Under the pieces are notes generated by a model, which was given only the letters and a program-made list of their open reading frames with translations, was not told the origin of the DNA and ran no database searches. 64,000 bases of DNA. Source: Wurfbainia villosa. Lineage: Eukaryota > Streptophyta > Magnoliopsida > Zingiberales > Zingiberaceae. This document shows, piece by piece, positions 1 to 11,386 of this stretch. The stretch lies in the NCBI GenBank assembly GCA_025175895.1, contig CM045996.1, positions 110,101,179 through 110,165,178 on the forward strand, read 5' to 3'. The number at the start of each line of letters is the position of its first letter. Position 1 is the first letter of the stretch. The position numbers and the translations under genes are program-made.

Positions 1-84
1 GACTATAGATCGCATAATCGAGTGCGTGTTTTGCACGAATGGTGGGTATGGTGGAAGAGTTGGCGGAGACACGATTCTTGATTC

Positions 85-445
85 TACAGCGAAGCCGAGT
101 ATATTGCGACATCGATGCGGCAAAGGAGGCATTTGGCTCATAAGTTCATCGATGAACTTGGGGTAGTTCCTAACATTGCGGATCCAATAGACCTCTATTG
201 TGACAACAATGGGGCTATTACGCGAGCTAAGGAACCTCGATCACATCGTGGACCAAACACATCTTTGCGGCGCTTCCATCTCATTCGAGAGATCATCGAT
301 AGAGGAGATGTGAGGATATCTGAGATCTTGAGAAGCTAACATCGCAGATCCATTGACCAAGGCTTTGTACGGAGGAAGCATGATGGTCACACTAGGTCAC
401 TAGGTATTAGATATCATAGTGATTGGTACTAGTGCTAGTGGGAGA
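85..445 (+). pseudogene. E1 RNase H C-terminal fragment
   Basis: This is the end of a Copia pol gene: RNase H removes the RNA template during reverse transcription. The frame starting at 85 reads YSEAEYIATS, then LYCDNNGAI, the acidic catalytic positions (E and D) of Copia RNase H, then HLIREIIDRGD. It stops at 337-339, and the usual tail NIADPLTKAL continues in another frame from about 342, so there is a frameshift. Upstream of 85 the frame is also broken. Dead, and partial because the element begins outside the window. Confidence 0.8.
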
Positions 446-446
446 T

Positions 447-2284
447 TGTTAGTTAAAGCCCTAGAACCAATCATGTGATGGTTGAATAGGGAACATTTTG
501 TATCATATTCTATAAAGGCAAAGGATTGGTTATTATATTTACATCTTGCTTGTGCACTAATTTAAATATAATAATGCCTAGAAAAGTAGGTTCTTATCTA
601 CGGCACATCGATTGGCGAGAATTGATTATGAGAAATTGTAGAGAACACTTTCCTAAATGTTCCTAGTCAAGTATTAATATGCAAGGGCAATATTAATACA
701 TAAAGACTAGCATGTAGGTCAATTGATGACTTGATCTCACAAGTCATGGATATATGATATCAAGTTGACACATGGGTATATATTGGAGAATATATCTTGA
801 ATGACCCGCCATGAGAAAGTTTCATGGATCGTTATATGAGTGTCATAAACTTTCTCATGTGACTATTAGTATGAATAGTCCTTAGACACAAGTCACTACG
901 GTTCCTACATAGGAGTTATGTACTTTGGTATCGTCAAGCGTCACCACGTAGCAGGGTGGACCATAAAAGCGATTGGGTATGTAACAAATTATGCGGAGGG
1001 ATGTGAGTGATGTAGATGGGATCTATCCCTTCCATATGGAGTGATATCGGTGGGCCCTTGATTGAGTAGAACTACTAAAAGCATGGCCATGCTCGAATGA
1101 GTCAATATGAGATATTGAGCTCATTTGTTTGAGTTAGTTTACTCGAGGATCAAGAAACACATAGATTGATCGAGGATGACACGGTCTATGCCTCATTGAT
1201 CAATCGATATCAAGGATAGAAGGACGGTCATATATTATAGTAGTCACGGAAGGTTAGTCGGATCTTGACTTATCTCGTAGCAGGTAGCAATGATGTATTG
1301 CTAGATGCGCTCATTGCTTGTGTATCTAAAGAGTTTAGGTCCCGCCAGCGTTATGAGAGCCTATAGGGTCACACACAAAGAGCATGATAATTAGAGGAAT
1401 TAGAGTATTCTAGTTTGACTAGAATAATATGGGAATAAGCTTAAGTACAAAATGGTTTTGGACTTTAAGCTTAATAAGTACAGCTAATTGATTTAATGAG
1501 ATTAATTCAATATGTTACCTTATTGATTTAATAAGATTAATTCAATATGATAACATAAGCTTAATTGAATTAATAAGATTAATTCAATATGATAACATAA
1601 GCTTAATTGAATTAATAAGATTAATTCAACATGCATGAATGCCACATAAGCATGCCACATAAGCATGCCACCTAAGCATCCACCTAAGCTAGATAAGGTG
1701 GAAGGGACAAAATGGTTTTGTCTCCTTAAGTGGCCAAACCAAAACAAAAGGGGTCTCAATGCAATGGATTGCATTAAATTGTAGGAGGTGAAAGGGTTTT
1801 GCCAACCCTATAAAAGGCCCCATGGAGTGGCCGGCCAAAGGATAATTTTGGATTGTGATTGTGGTCTGGTTATGAGAGAGAGCTTGAGAAGCTTGGTGGA
1901 AGCTTTGGTTGTGTGGCTTTGTGAGTGTAGGCTAGCAAGAAGAGTAGTCTTCTTCCTCCTTTCTCTTCTTCCCTAGATTCCTCTCCTTTAGGGACTTCTC
2001 TAGCAAGAAGTAAAGGAGAGCTCTTCTAGTTTTCCTTTTGTGAGACAAGAGCGTGCTCGTGTGGATACGTATAGAGGCACGGACACTTGAACGTGCTAAA
2101 GATCCAACAAACCGAAAGGAAAAGCGGGATTGCAAAGGGCACGCAACAAAGGTAGAACTCTCCTATAAGATAGGTTTGGTTTAGAGAAATTTATTTTATA
2201 CGAGTTTGCTTTCGCATGGATCACTTGGAAGGGATCCTATTTTCCGTTGCGCATATGCCATTTGGCATACGAGATTTCCCTACA
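447..2284 (+). repeat. E1 3' LTR (about 1838 bp)
   Basis: Starts TGTTAG right after the polypurine tract and ends CCCTACA. Its reverse complement matches the two K9 LTRs throughout. It holds a TATA box TATAAAAG at 1809-1816, about 475 bp before the LTR end, which would be the start region for element transcription. AT-rich repeats lie at 1520-1634. No gene other than short accidental open frames. Confidence 0.9.
1520..1634. repeat. 42-bp minisatellite in E1 LTR
   Basis: A 42-bp AT-rich unit (AATTAATAAGATTAATTCAA plus a TATGATAACATAAGCTTA part) occurs twice in full and once in part. Because 42 is a multiple of three, the repeat stays open in one minus-strand frame and gives a spurious repetitive peptide. 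K9 LTRs have about one more unit (see 24031-24176 and 31012-31145). Confidence 0.8.
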
Positions 2285-3224
2285 TGCTACACCATTCTGC
2301 TAGGGTGTGCCAGGTGCAGTCAATTGGGATTGAATCCCAGCCTCTGATAAGTAGTTCCTAAACTCTCCCAAGAGGTACTCACCACCACGATCAGATCGTA
2401 GTGTTTTGATACTTTTACCTTGACGTTTCTCCACATCAGCCTTGAATTCTTTGAACTTGTCAAAGCATTCAGACTTGCGGCGCATCAGGTAAATGTATCC
2501 ATATCTTGAGTAATCGTCTATAAAAGAGACGAAATACTCAAAACCACCTCTAGCCTGGATAGACATAGGACCACACAAATCAGAATGAACCAATTCTAAC
2601 ACATCTTTGGCTTTATACCCCTTGGCCTTAAAAGGCCTCTTGGTCATCTTACCCTCCAAGCAAGATTCACAGGTTGGGAGATCCTCCACCACTAATGAAC
2701 CCAAAGGTCCATCAGCTATCAACCTTTGAATTATGCTTAGGTTAATGTGACTAAGCCTAAGATGCCAAAGATATGTTTGGTTCATCTTCGAAGGTTCTTT
2801 TCTCTTATTGGAATTAGAAGATGAGTTATTAACTTCAATTTGCATCGTGGGAGGTTTTGGTTCCAGTGTGTACAAATTTCCTATCAATGTACCCGAACAG
2901 ATAATGTCCCTATCTCTTTTTATAACAACTCTGTCATTGAAAGAAATAGAATATCCATCCATAAATAATTTAGAAACTGAAATTAAATTCTTTCTAAATA
3001 AGGGTACATAAAGGGAATTTTCCAGAACCAAAGTTTTATTATTTTCAAGAGATAAATAAAACTTCTCCCACTGCAACAGCCGCCACCATCATGGCATTGC
3101 CCTAGTAAATGGTAATCTCCCCTTTAGCTAGTCATCGGGTTTCCTGGAACCCCTGCAAATTGTTGCAGACATGATTAGTGGCTCCCGTATCTACTTACCA
3201 GGTGCCGGTAGATATCACCGCTAA
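2285..3224 (-). pseudogene. E2 protease and integrase, truncated
   Basis: The protease reads DTGATNHVC (near 3160-3190), so the D-T-G active site is present, but stop codons flank it. From 3076 an open stretch of 258 codons covers the pre-integrase zinc finger (HLRLSH then CESC) and the integrase core with D166 and D229. The third catalytic residue (Glu of the D,D35E triad) would be the next codon after the break: the last codons read NGVA and then E1 begins. A TAG stop occurs just before NGVA. The family role is to insert the element's cDNA into the genome; this copy cannot do so. Confidence 0.85.
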
Positions 3225-3575
3225 TCATGTTTCAATGACTAGTCCAAAAGATATACCTTTGTTCTGTTTTGGATTGGGACAGTCCTTCTTCCAATGTCCA
3301 TCCTGCTTGCAAGTGAAGTACTTGCCTTTCGGCTTCTTCACTCTTCCCTGAGATCCTCCGACCATCTTTGCTTCACCTTGTTTCTTCTTCTTCTTGCCTT
3401 TCGGCTTAGAAGTAGAAACCCTTTTGAGCAATGATGGCTTGAGGACACTCTTTGAAGAGTGCATACTTGTACTTCCTAGCAAATAAGGCAATATTTGGAT
3501 TCTTTTCCAATCAACATTATTTGGGTACAGTAAGTTTATTTCCTTTAGTATCATAATAAGTGGACTGAAAGTCAT
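3225..3575 (-). pseudogene. E2 gag, internally deleted
   Basis: Begins MTFSPLIMILKE, matching the E3 gag start, then passes after about 35 residues to the lysine-rich tail SKPKGKKKKK and the zinc knuckle. Compared with the 271-residue E3 gag, most of the capsid-forming middle is missing. The knuckle reads YFTCKQDGHWKKDC, so the first Cys of the C-X2-C-X4-H-X4-C zinc site is replaced by Tyr. The open frame starts 15 codons further upstream, but the homologous start is the Met at 3575. Confidence 0.8.
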
Positions 3576-4618
3576 TTTGAAAATCCTAAGAATCACAATG
3601 ATCAAAATATTAGATTTCAAATTTTATTGATTCCTCAAAACAATAAAATTCTGAAATCAACCAACACCTCAAAACACCGAGAATATCGTATGCCACGATA
3701 GTGTGGTCGTATACGAATTCTACATTTGTAAGAGGAGGTTTTAGCCATTAATTTTACTATTTTGTCAACCTAACTTTTTGACAAGTAAAATTAATAGTTG
3801 GTTCCTCTTTGGCCCTACAAATAAAAGCAGTGACTCCGATGGGGAGGATACTTATATTTGTATCTAAGTGTTCACCATTACTCGGTACCAAGGTAATTAT
3901 CTTGGGTTATGTGCCTTACGATGGGCAAGTACACACGCTCCTTGATAATTTCCTATAACCATATTCGACCTTGTGACCCGCAAACAAACCCATCCGATGG
4001 GGAGGAAGGCACTCAGAGCCGACGCGCAAGTTTATTTGCATCACTTGTCAAATTGTAATGGAGGCCGCGGAAATTTATAAAAATATCCCTCTCCCACTTA
4101 GTAATTTGAAATTGAGGAATTTTCCTAGCCTACGACATGCATATCAAACAAAAAACAATAAATATGAAAAATAAATTATTTTCCAACTATTATGGCTTTT
4201 GTCTTCAATATGACTCCTGTCGCATCGCCATCTCGTCCGCTCCTCCTACGCCATGTACGAGCCATCCGGAGATCCGAGCCGAGACTAAATCCTATTTTAA
4301 TTTACATCCATCGATCCTATACTCCACGAGGGAGTGTACATGAAATCTAGATCGAAAGTAAAATAAAATAAAGAGCGGCTAAACAATGCCGTATTTAATT
4401 TACAAAAACTAAATACTCGCCTCGTCAACCCCGAGGATTCAACAAAATAAACATTTACACACATACAATCACATACACAAACATGCCATAATAGTCGAAT
4501 CTTATGCCTGCAACCAAAGAGTTAAGCTACGCATATCCTACTATTATCCGACACATTTAATATATGAAAAAGTGCATAAAAATTAACCGAATCCTAAACA
4601 CACAAAACCGGAAACCTT
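3576..4618 (-). other. E2 untranslated leader
   Basis: About 1 kb between gag and the primer site, AT-rich, with no credible gene. It is similar in reverse complement to the E3 leader (6582-7626). Short open frames here carry no recognisable domain. Confidence 0.7.
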
Positions 4619-4631
4619 GGCTCTGATACCA
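4619..4631 (-). other. E2 primer-binding site (initiator-Met tRNA)
   Basis: Plus strand GGCTCTGATACCA, i.e. TGGTATCAGAGCC on the element strand, two bases inside the LTR end. It pairs with the 3' end of initiator-Met tRNA to prime first-strand DNA synthesis. Confidence 0.9.
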
Positions 4632-4633
4632 AT

Positions 4634-5956
4634 TGAAGGGATTTCCCTTGTCGAGTCCGTGAGAGGAAACTTCGCTTCCCCTTCACCTCGGTTGCTTAAC
4701 CATGGTGATCCCTTCGATGTCCCTGGATTAAAAATGTAATCCTAGACAAAAAGGATTCCCAAATCAACCAAGTCATCGTCGTGCTATTCGTTTAGAGAGG
4801 TCACTTGAAAAAACTAGTTGTTCAAGCGACCATCCTCTATTCTACGAGTAGCCGCGGAATAGACGATGTCCGGATCGCCGGTTTTTGTGTTTATACTCGG
4901 GATCCAAGTATTATTTAGCCTATTTACAGAAATATAACATGCTTATATTTTGAAAAACCGTCGGATCTAGAGATTTAATCTCAACCGTCGGATCTAGAGA
5001 TTTAATCTCTACCAATGGATCTTAGTGTTTTGTTTCTATCCATTGGATCTAAGCATCTTGAGGTGTTAATGGGATACATTAGGGACCATGAGGAGGAGTT
5101 GGGTCTTGGTCACCCATGGATCAAGCCCACATAAAGTCTGATCCACTAATGATGATCCAATCCACTAAAGGTCCATCATTGATCTACCTCACCAACCCCC
5201 ATATGACAATATGGGCTCCATATATTATTTGTACATTTTCTCCCCATGTTTAAGATCTCGAATGTCCGTTGATTAATTAATTTACTAACCATTAATTAAT
5301 CAACATCTAACTCCTTGAGTAGTACCACTCAACCTTTTCATCATGTCGGACCTAGTCCACCTGCAGGGTTTACATGATGAACCTTATGAGCTCCTCAAGG
5401 GGACATCATCATCCTAATATATAGGACACGGTTTCCTTCTATAATCAACGGCACACCATATAAATAATATCACCTCCCAACTTACCGAGTCTATCGATTT
5501 AATCTATAAATCTCGCCCATTGGTAAATCAAAGAGATGAGTACTAAGTATATGTGCCCGTTATTATATCGGGATTAAGAGCATGTACTAAATAATATCTG
5601 AGGTCCGATTCGATTATGTAGTCAGCAATAAATCGAATCACCTCTAAGTCGGTCCTGCTCAATACACACAAAGTGCACTAGTGTGATTCTATGGTCAAGA
5701 CAAACCAATACCAAATCACACTACAACCATTCCGATGGTTTGTCCAAAGTCATCTCGGTTGTGAGCCTTTACTTATACTTTTCAAGGGGCCGATAACATG
5801 ATCTCCCGTGTGACACCACACACCATGTTATCTACAATGTAAAGTATTAGACAATATTGCATAACCATAAAAATATGCAAACAATGATCATGTGATTCTT
5901 ATTTCAAAATATAGATGTTCATACAAAAAATAGACTTTTAAGTATACATCCCTACA
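4634..5956 (-). repeat. E2 5' LTR (about 1323 bp)
   Basis: On the element strand it starts TGTAGGGATGTATAC and ends ATCCCTTCA. It resembles the E5 LTR over most of its length. Two to three copies of a 26-bp unit (CCGTCGGATCTAGAGATTTA on the plus strand) lie near 4960-5045, the same minisatellite that is expanded in E3. Confidence 0.85.
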
Positions 5957-6566
5957 GCCGGTGCTCTTCCTCCTCCCTTTCTCCTTGGTGGCCGGCGGCA
6001 ACCCCTCTTCAAGTTGGCCGGCGCTTCATCCACTTGCTCCTTGGCCGGCGGTTGCACCAAATTCCCTAATTTAGTGGCCGGTTCTAGAAAGGATAGGTAT
6101 TTGTTGGTTCTTCTCTTTGTTCGCAGTGGACAAGGAAGGGAAGAACACGATCTAGAAGGCTTCTACTCATGGAGGATCTTCGTCCACACGTCGTCCACGA
6201 GAAGGATAGGACATACGGTAGAAGATCGTAAGGTATAAAGTTTTTTTAACTTCATTTACAGATCTGAGCATGTTCTTTTATGTTTTGATTATACATGTAT
6301 GTGTATGAATATATATTGTATAATCATGGACCTCGAAGACAAATACAAAAACCGACAATCCGTCCGTCGTCTCTTCCGCGGCTAACCAACTAGAAGAGTT
6401 GTGTTGCTTGAACAACTAGTTTGTTCAAGCGACCACTCAAGTTGTTAGCACGATGACGAAATGGTTGTGCTAAGGAAGCTCATCCCATCCGGATTAATTC
6501 TTTCATTAGTGAAAATTTTAATCCGGGGACATGGGAGCCAATGAGCCTCCGAAGCTACTCCCTACA
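5957..6566 (+). repeat. E3 5' LTR, 3' portion only
   Basis: Matches 12873-13482 of the 3' LTR base for base in length (610 bp). Ends CCCTACA two bases before the primer site. The missing left part was separated by the E2 insertion. Confidence 0.9.
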
Positions 6567-6568
6567 AT

Positions 6569-6581
6569 TGGTATCAGAGCC
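6569..6581 (+). other. E3 primer-binding site (initiator-Met tRNA)
   Basis: Exact TGGTATCAGAGCC two bases after the 5' LTR end. Confidence 0.93.
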
Positions 6582-7626
6582 ACGGTTTCCGGTTTTGTGT
6601 GTTTTGGATTCGGTTAATTTTTATGCACTTTTTCATATATTATATGTGTCGGATAATAGTAGGATATGCATAGTTTAACTCTTTGGTTGCAGGCATAAGA
6701 TCCGACTATTATGGCCATGTGTGTGTATGTGAATGGATGTGTGTAAATTTTTATTATTTGAATCCTCGGGGTTGACGAGGGTAGATTAGTATTTAATTTT
6801 TGTAATTAAATATGGCATTGTTTAGCCGCTCATTTTAGTTTAATTTCAATCTAGATTATTTGTACACTCCTTCGTGGAGTATAGGATCGATGGATGTAAA
6901 TAAAATGATTCATCTCGGCTTGGATATCTTTGGTGACTTGCGCATGGGAAAAAGGTGGAGCGGACGAGGTGGCGACACGACGGGATGCATATTGGAGGAC
7001 AATGCCATAATAGTTGGAAAAATTCTATTTTTTTCCATATTTATTGCTTATTTGTTCTATATGCATGTTGTGTATGTTTTAAAATTCCTCATTTTCAATT
7101 TACTAAGTGGGAGAGCAATATTTTAATTAATTCATGCGGCCTCCATTACAATTTGACGTGTGATGCAACAAACTTGTGTGTCGGCTCTGAGTGCCTTCCT
7201 CCCTGCGGACGGGTTTGTTTGCGGATCACTAGGTCAAATAATGGTTATAGGAAATTATCTAGGAGCATGTGTACTTCCACAGCGGTAAGGCACATAATCC
7301 GAAATAATTCCCTTAGTATCGTGTAATGGTGCACACTTAGATGCAAATAAGAGTATCCTCCCCATCGGAGTCATTGCTTTTATTTGTAGGGCCAAAGAGG
7401 AACCAACTATTAATTTTATTTGTCAAAAAATAAGGTTGACAAGATAATAAAATTAATGGGTAAAACCTCCTCTTACAAATGTAGAATTCGTATACGTCCA
7501 CACAGCGTGGCATGCGATATTCTCGGTGATTTGAGGTGTTGGTTGATTTCGGGATTTTATTATTTTGAGTAATCAATAATATTTGAAATCTAATATTTTG
7601 ATCATTGTGATTTTTAGGATTTTCAA
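6582..7626 (+). other. E3 untranslated leader
   Basis: About 1 kb without a recognisable gene. Short open frames at 6860-7326 show no domain and no counterpart kept in the E2 leader. Probably contains packaging and dimerisation signals, as leaders of this family do, but none can be identified by reading. Confidence 0.65.
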
Positions 7627-8442
7627 ATGACTTTCAACCCACTTGCTGTGATTTTAGAAGAAAATAAACTTACTGGTCCAAACTACATTGATTGGAAAAG
7701 AAATCTGGATATTGTCTTAACTGCGGAGGAGTACAAATTTGTACTCTTAGAGGTGTGTCCTCCTAAGCCCTCTGATGACTCTGATGAAAAGGAGAAAGAA
7801 TGTTATAAGAAATGGGTCAAGACAGATGAGATGGCGCGGTGTTACATTTTGGCATCTATGTCAAATGTGCTGCAACATCAGCATCAGGCCATATCCACAG
7901 CTTATGACATGATGTTCAATCTCAAGGAACTTTTCGGACATCAGAGTAGGGCGGCTAGGCAAGAGGCAATGAGAAACTTGATGACGACCACCATGGTCGA
8001 GGGAACACCCGTTAGGGATCATGTTCTCAAGATGATGGCTCATCTTAATGAGATGGAAGTCCTTGGAGCTGAGATCGATGGGGAAACCCAGGTCGATATC
8101 ATTATCCAGTCTCTGCCTAGGAGTTTTGAGCAGTTCCGCCTCAACTACAACATGAACAAGAGGTTGTATTCGTTGGCGGAGCTTCTGACAGAACTCCAGG
8201 CGGTAGAGGGGCTTTTTCATCAAAGTGCTCAAGCCATGGTCGCTCAGAAGGTTTCTTCCTCTAAACCGAAAGGTAAGAAGAAGAAGAAGCATGGTGGGGC
8301 GAAGAAAGTGGTAGTGGGACCTCAGGCAGGAGTGAAGAAGCCGAAAGGCAAGTGCTTCACTTGCAATCAGACTGGACATTGGAAGGCGGACTGTCCTCGC
8401 CGAAAGAACAAAGGGGTTCCAGGAAACCCGACGACTAGTTGA
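7627..8442 (+). CDS. gag: E3 Gag (capsid and nucleocapsid)
   Basis: An open 271-codon gag starting at MTFNPLAVILEE. Residues 1-195 form the UBN2/Retrotran_gag_2-type capsid region, including SLPRSFEQFRLNYNMNK (about 162-178). A basic stretch SKPKGKKKKK follows (212-221), then a canonical zinc knuckle C243-X2-C246-X4-H251-X4-C256. Gag assembles the cytoplasmic particle in which reverse transcription happens. The natural polyprotein should continue into protease; here the frame ends soon after the knuckle because of a deletion. It remains able in principle to supply Gag. Confidence 0.85.
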   Translation: MTFNPLAVILEENKLTGPNYIDWKRNLDIVLTAEEYKFVLLEVCPPKPSDDSDEKEKECYKKWVKTDEMARCYILASMSNVLQHQHQAISTAYDMMFNLKELFGHQSRAARQEAMRNLMTTTMVEGTPVRDHVLKMMAHLNEMEVLGAEIDGETQVDIIIQSLPRSFEQFRLNYNMNKRLYSLAELLTELQAVEGLFHQSAQAMVAQKVSSSKPKGKKKKKHGGAKKVVVGPQAGVKKPKGKCFTCNQTGHWKADCPRRKNKGVPGNPTTS

Positions 8443-9430
8443 GGGAGATATTACCGTCTTCATGGGTAATGCTTCAAAGGTGGTGGCTATTGCAGTGGGA
8501 GACGTTTATTTATCTTTTGATAGGAATAAATTTTTGGTTTTGAGAAATTGTCTTTATGTACCTACTTTTAGAAAGAATTTAATTTCAGTTTCTAAATTGT
8601 TTAAGGATGGATATTCTGTTTCTTTTAATGACAAAGTGGTTATAAAAAGGAATAGAGAGATTATCTGTTCTGGTACATTGGTTGACAATTTATATACTCT
8701 AGAACCAAAAATTCCCACGATGCATATAGAAATCAATAACTCATCTTCTAAGTCTAATAAGAGAAAAGAACCTTCGCAAATGAACCAAACATATCTTTGG
8801 CATCTAAGGCTTGGTCATATTAACCTAAGAAGAATTCAAAGGTTGATAGCTGATGGACCTTTAGGTTCATTAGTGGTGGAGGATCTCCCAACTTGTGAAT
8901 CTTGCTTGGAAGGTAAAATAACCAAGAGGCCTTTCAAGGCCAAGGGGTATAGAGGCAAAGATGTGTTAGAATTGGTTCATTCTGATTTGTGCGGTCCTAT
9001 GTCTATCCAGGCAAGAGGTGGTTTTGAATATTTCGTCTCTTTTATAGATGATTATTCAAGATATGGATACATTTACTTGATGCGTCGAAAGTCTGAATGC
9101 TTTGACAGGTTCAAAGAATTCAAGGCTGATGTGGAGAACCGTCTAGGTAAAAGTATCAAGACATTACGATCTGATCGTGGTGGCGAGTACCTCTTGGGAG
9201 AGTTTAGGAATTACTTATCAGAGGCTGGGATTCAATCCCAATTGTTTGCACCTGACACACCACAGCAGAATGGTGTAGCGGAGCGAAGGAACAGGACTCT
9301 TATGGAGATGGTCAGATCGATGATGAGTTATTCAGAGTTACCTGTTTCGTTATGGGGTATGCATCGATACAATGTATACGAACTTGGTTCCATCCAAATC
9401 GACCTTCTACCTCAGAGAATTGTGGGCTAG
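8443..9430 (+). pseudogene. E3 integrase with protease active site deleted
   Basis: Open from 8462. The sequence between the gag zinc knuckle and AVGDVYLSFD, where Copia elements encode the D-[ST]-G protease, is missing: GGGGTTCCAGGAAACC from after that motif is joined to the gag end. The pre-integrase zinc finger is complete (H114-X4-H119, C145-X2-C148). The core has D175, D238 and E274, with exactly 35 residues between the last two, so the D,D35E triad is intact. The frame is lost after SLWG (about residue 299), with a small deletion before the C-terminal part at 9490. Confidence 0.85.
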
Positions 9431-9885
9431 TCTAAGACATATTCGGATATGGGGAGTCCACACATGTCTTTGAAGGGATCTTTGGTAAGTTGAAACCTCG
9501 TACAGAAGTATGCATGTTTGTTGGCTACCCTAAGGGAACGAAAGGTAGTTTGTTTTATAATCCTAGAGATCAGAGGGTGATCGTTAGCATGAACGCCAGA
9601 TTTCTAGAGGAGGATTATGTAATGAACCACAAGCCCACAAGTAGGATTGTTCTTGAGGAGTTAACGAAGTCGACGCACATCGGTACAGAGGAGACACCAC
9701 AAGTCACGCACCGTGTCACGAGCATACAGGCACCTCGTCGTAGTGGGAGGGTTGTTAGACAACCCAGAGAGATTCATGTTTTTGGGAGAGTCTTTGGACT
9801 TTTAGTCGTGAACATGAACCGGATCCCTGGACATATGACGAGGCACTCCAAGATCGAGATGCGGTATCTTGGCAAAGTGCGATGA
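9431..9885 (+). pseudogene. E3 integrase C-terminal region and linker
   Basis: The frame opened at 9490 contains CMFVGYPKGTKG and LFYNPRDQRV, the typical Copia integrase tail that precedes RT, then an acidic/basic linker with RRSGRVVRQP. Frameshifts separate it from both neighbours. Confidence 0.75.
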
Positions 9886-11386
9886 ATTCAGAGATAGAAT
9901 CTATGGATTCTAATCAGGTCTGAGAGCTAGTAGAGCCACCCGATGGTGTAAAAACCATTGGATGCAAGTGGATCTACAAGAGAAAGAGAGGAGTTGACGG
10001 GAAGGTTGAGACCTTCAAAGCTAGGCTTGTTGCGAAAGGGTATACTCAGAAAGAGGGTATCGATTATGAGGAGACCTTTTCGCCGGTAGCTATGCTTAAG
10101 TCTATCAGATTCTTATCTATAGCGCTCATATGGATTATGAGATTTGGCGGATGGATGTCAAGACAACTTTCATAAGTCTTGAGGAGAACATCTATATGCG
10201 GCAACCAGAGGGATTCATTGCTAAAGGCAAAGAGCATCTTGTATGTAAGCTTAATCGGTCCATTTATGGATTGAAGCAAGCTTCTAGATCTTGGAACATC
10301 TACTTTGATGAGGTAATCCAGTCATATGGATTTATTCAAAGTCCGGATGAACCTTGTGTATACAAGAGATGTGACGGAAACGTAGTGGTGTTTCTTGTAC
10401 TATACGTAGATGACATTTTGTTAATTGACAACAATATCAAAGTGTTATCAGACGTAAGGGTATGGTTGTCCAAACAATTTGACATGAAGGACTTGGGAGA
10501 AGTGGGACACATCCTTGGGATCAAAGTTATAAGGGATCGCAAGAAAAGGATGTTGTGCTTATCTCAAGCTTCATACATTGACACTATCCTTGCTCGTTTT
10601 AGCATGCAGAACTCCAAGAAAGGTTTTCTACCTTTTAGGCATGGAGTTCCTTTATCTAAAGAGATGTGTCCCAAAACATCAAAGGAGATAGAGGACATGA
10701 AGGCGGTTCCTTATGCTTCGGCAGTAGGAAGCCTTATGTATGCTATGCTATGTACGAGACCAGATATCTGCTTTGCCGTGGGCATGGTTAGCAGATATCA
10801 GAGTAATCCTGGACAGGGACATTGGACTGCGATAAAGCATATATTGAAGTACCTGAGAAGGACTAGGGATTATATGCTGGTTTACCGGGCAGATCAATTG
10901 GTCCCTGTGGGTTACACGGATTCGGATTTCCAATCAGATAGGGACAAGAGTAAGTCTACCTCGGGATTTGTGTTTACTTTTGGAGGTGGAGCCATAGTAT
11001 GGAGGAGTGTCAAGCAGAAATGCGTAGCGTACTCTACCATGGAAGCTGAGTATGTGGCAGCCTCTGAGGCAGCCAAGGAAGCTGTATGGCTCAGGAACTT
11101 CTTGATGGACTTGGATGTGATTCCTGGTTTACCCAGAACTATCACAATTTATTGTGATAACAGTGGTGCAGTTGCAAACTCGAAGGAACCACGAGCCCAT
11201 AAGGCGAGTAAACACATAGAGCGCAAGTACCACCTTATACGAGAGATTGTAAAGCGAGGAGAAGTTGTTGTCGCCAAGATTGCATCAGAGGATAACCTGG
11301 CGGATCCATTCACTAAGGCCCTTCCAGCAAAAGCGTTTGATAGGCATGTGGAGGACATGGGGATCAGATGTATGGTAGTGAGATGA
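9886..11386 (+). pseudogene. E3 reverse transcriptase - RNase H
   Basis: The N-terminal RT part (about 9900-10128) has KARLVAKGYTQKEG but also a TGA in place of the Trp of QVWELV, and a frameshift near 10115. From 10130 to 11386 there are 418 uninterrupted codons: RT with MDVKTTF, LNRSIYGLKQASRSWN and catalytic YVDD (residues 92-95, 10403-10414), then RNase H with D264, E305 and D343 and the tail ADPFTKALP (391-399). Two residues found in E5 (NG in TFLNGSLEEN) are missing near residue 15. Copies cDNA from element RNA in the family; this gene is split and probably inactive. Confidence 0.88.

Larger units (their letters stand above)
1..2284 (+). mobile_element. E1: 3' end of an Angela-like Ty1/Copia retrotransposon
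   Basis: The window opens inside the RNase H domain of a plus-strand Copia element and runs through its polypurine tract (437-446, AGTGGGAGAT) and complete 3' LTR. The LTR is the same family as those of K9 (23382-32262, opposite strand), which gave an independent check of both ends. The right end falls directly in the minus-strand integrase of E2, so E1 inserted into E2. The five bases after the LTR, TGCTA (2285-2289), are the expected target duplication; its partner lies outside the window. RT, integrase and gag are upstream and not visible. Confidence 0.9.
2285..5956 (-). mobile_element. E2: Tork/TAR-like Ty1/Copia element, 5' part
   Basis: A minus-strand Copia element read from its 5' LTR (right) to the middle of integrase (left), where E1 interrupts it. 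Gag, protease and integrase are closely similar to those of E3, so E2 and E3 are members of one family. The 5' LTR ends at 5956, directly against the interior of the E3 5' LTR, so E2 inserted into E3; GCCGG (5957-5961) is the expected target duplication. RT, RNase H and the 3' LTR lie outside the window. Confidence 0.88.
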
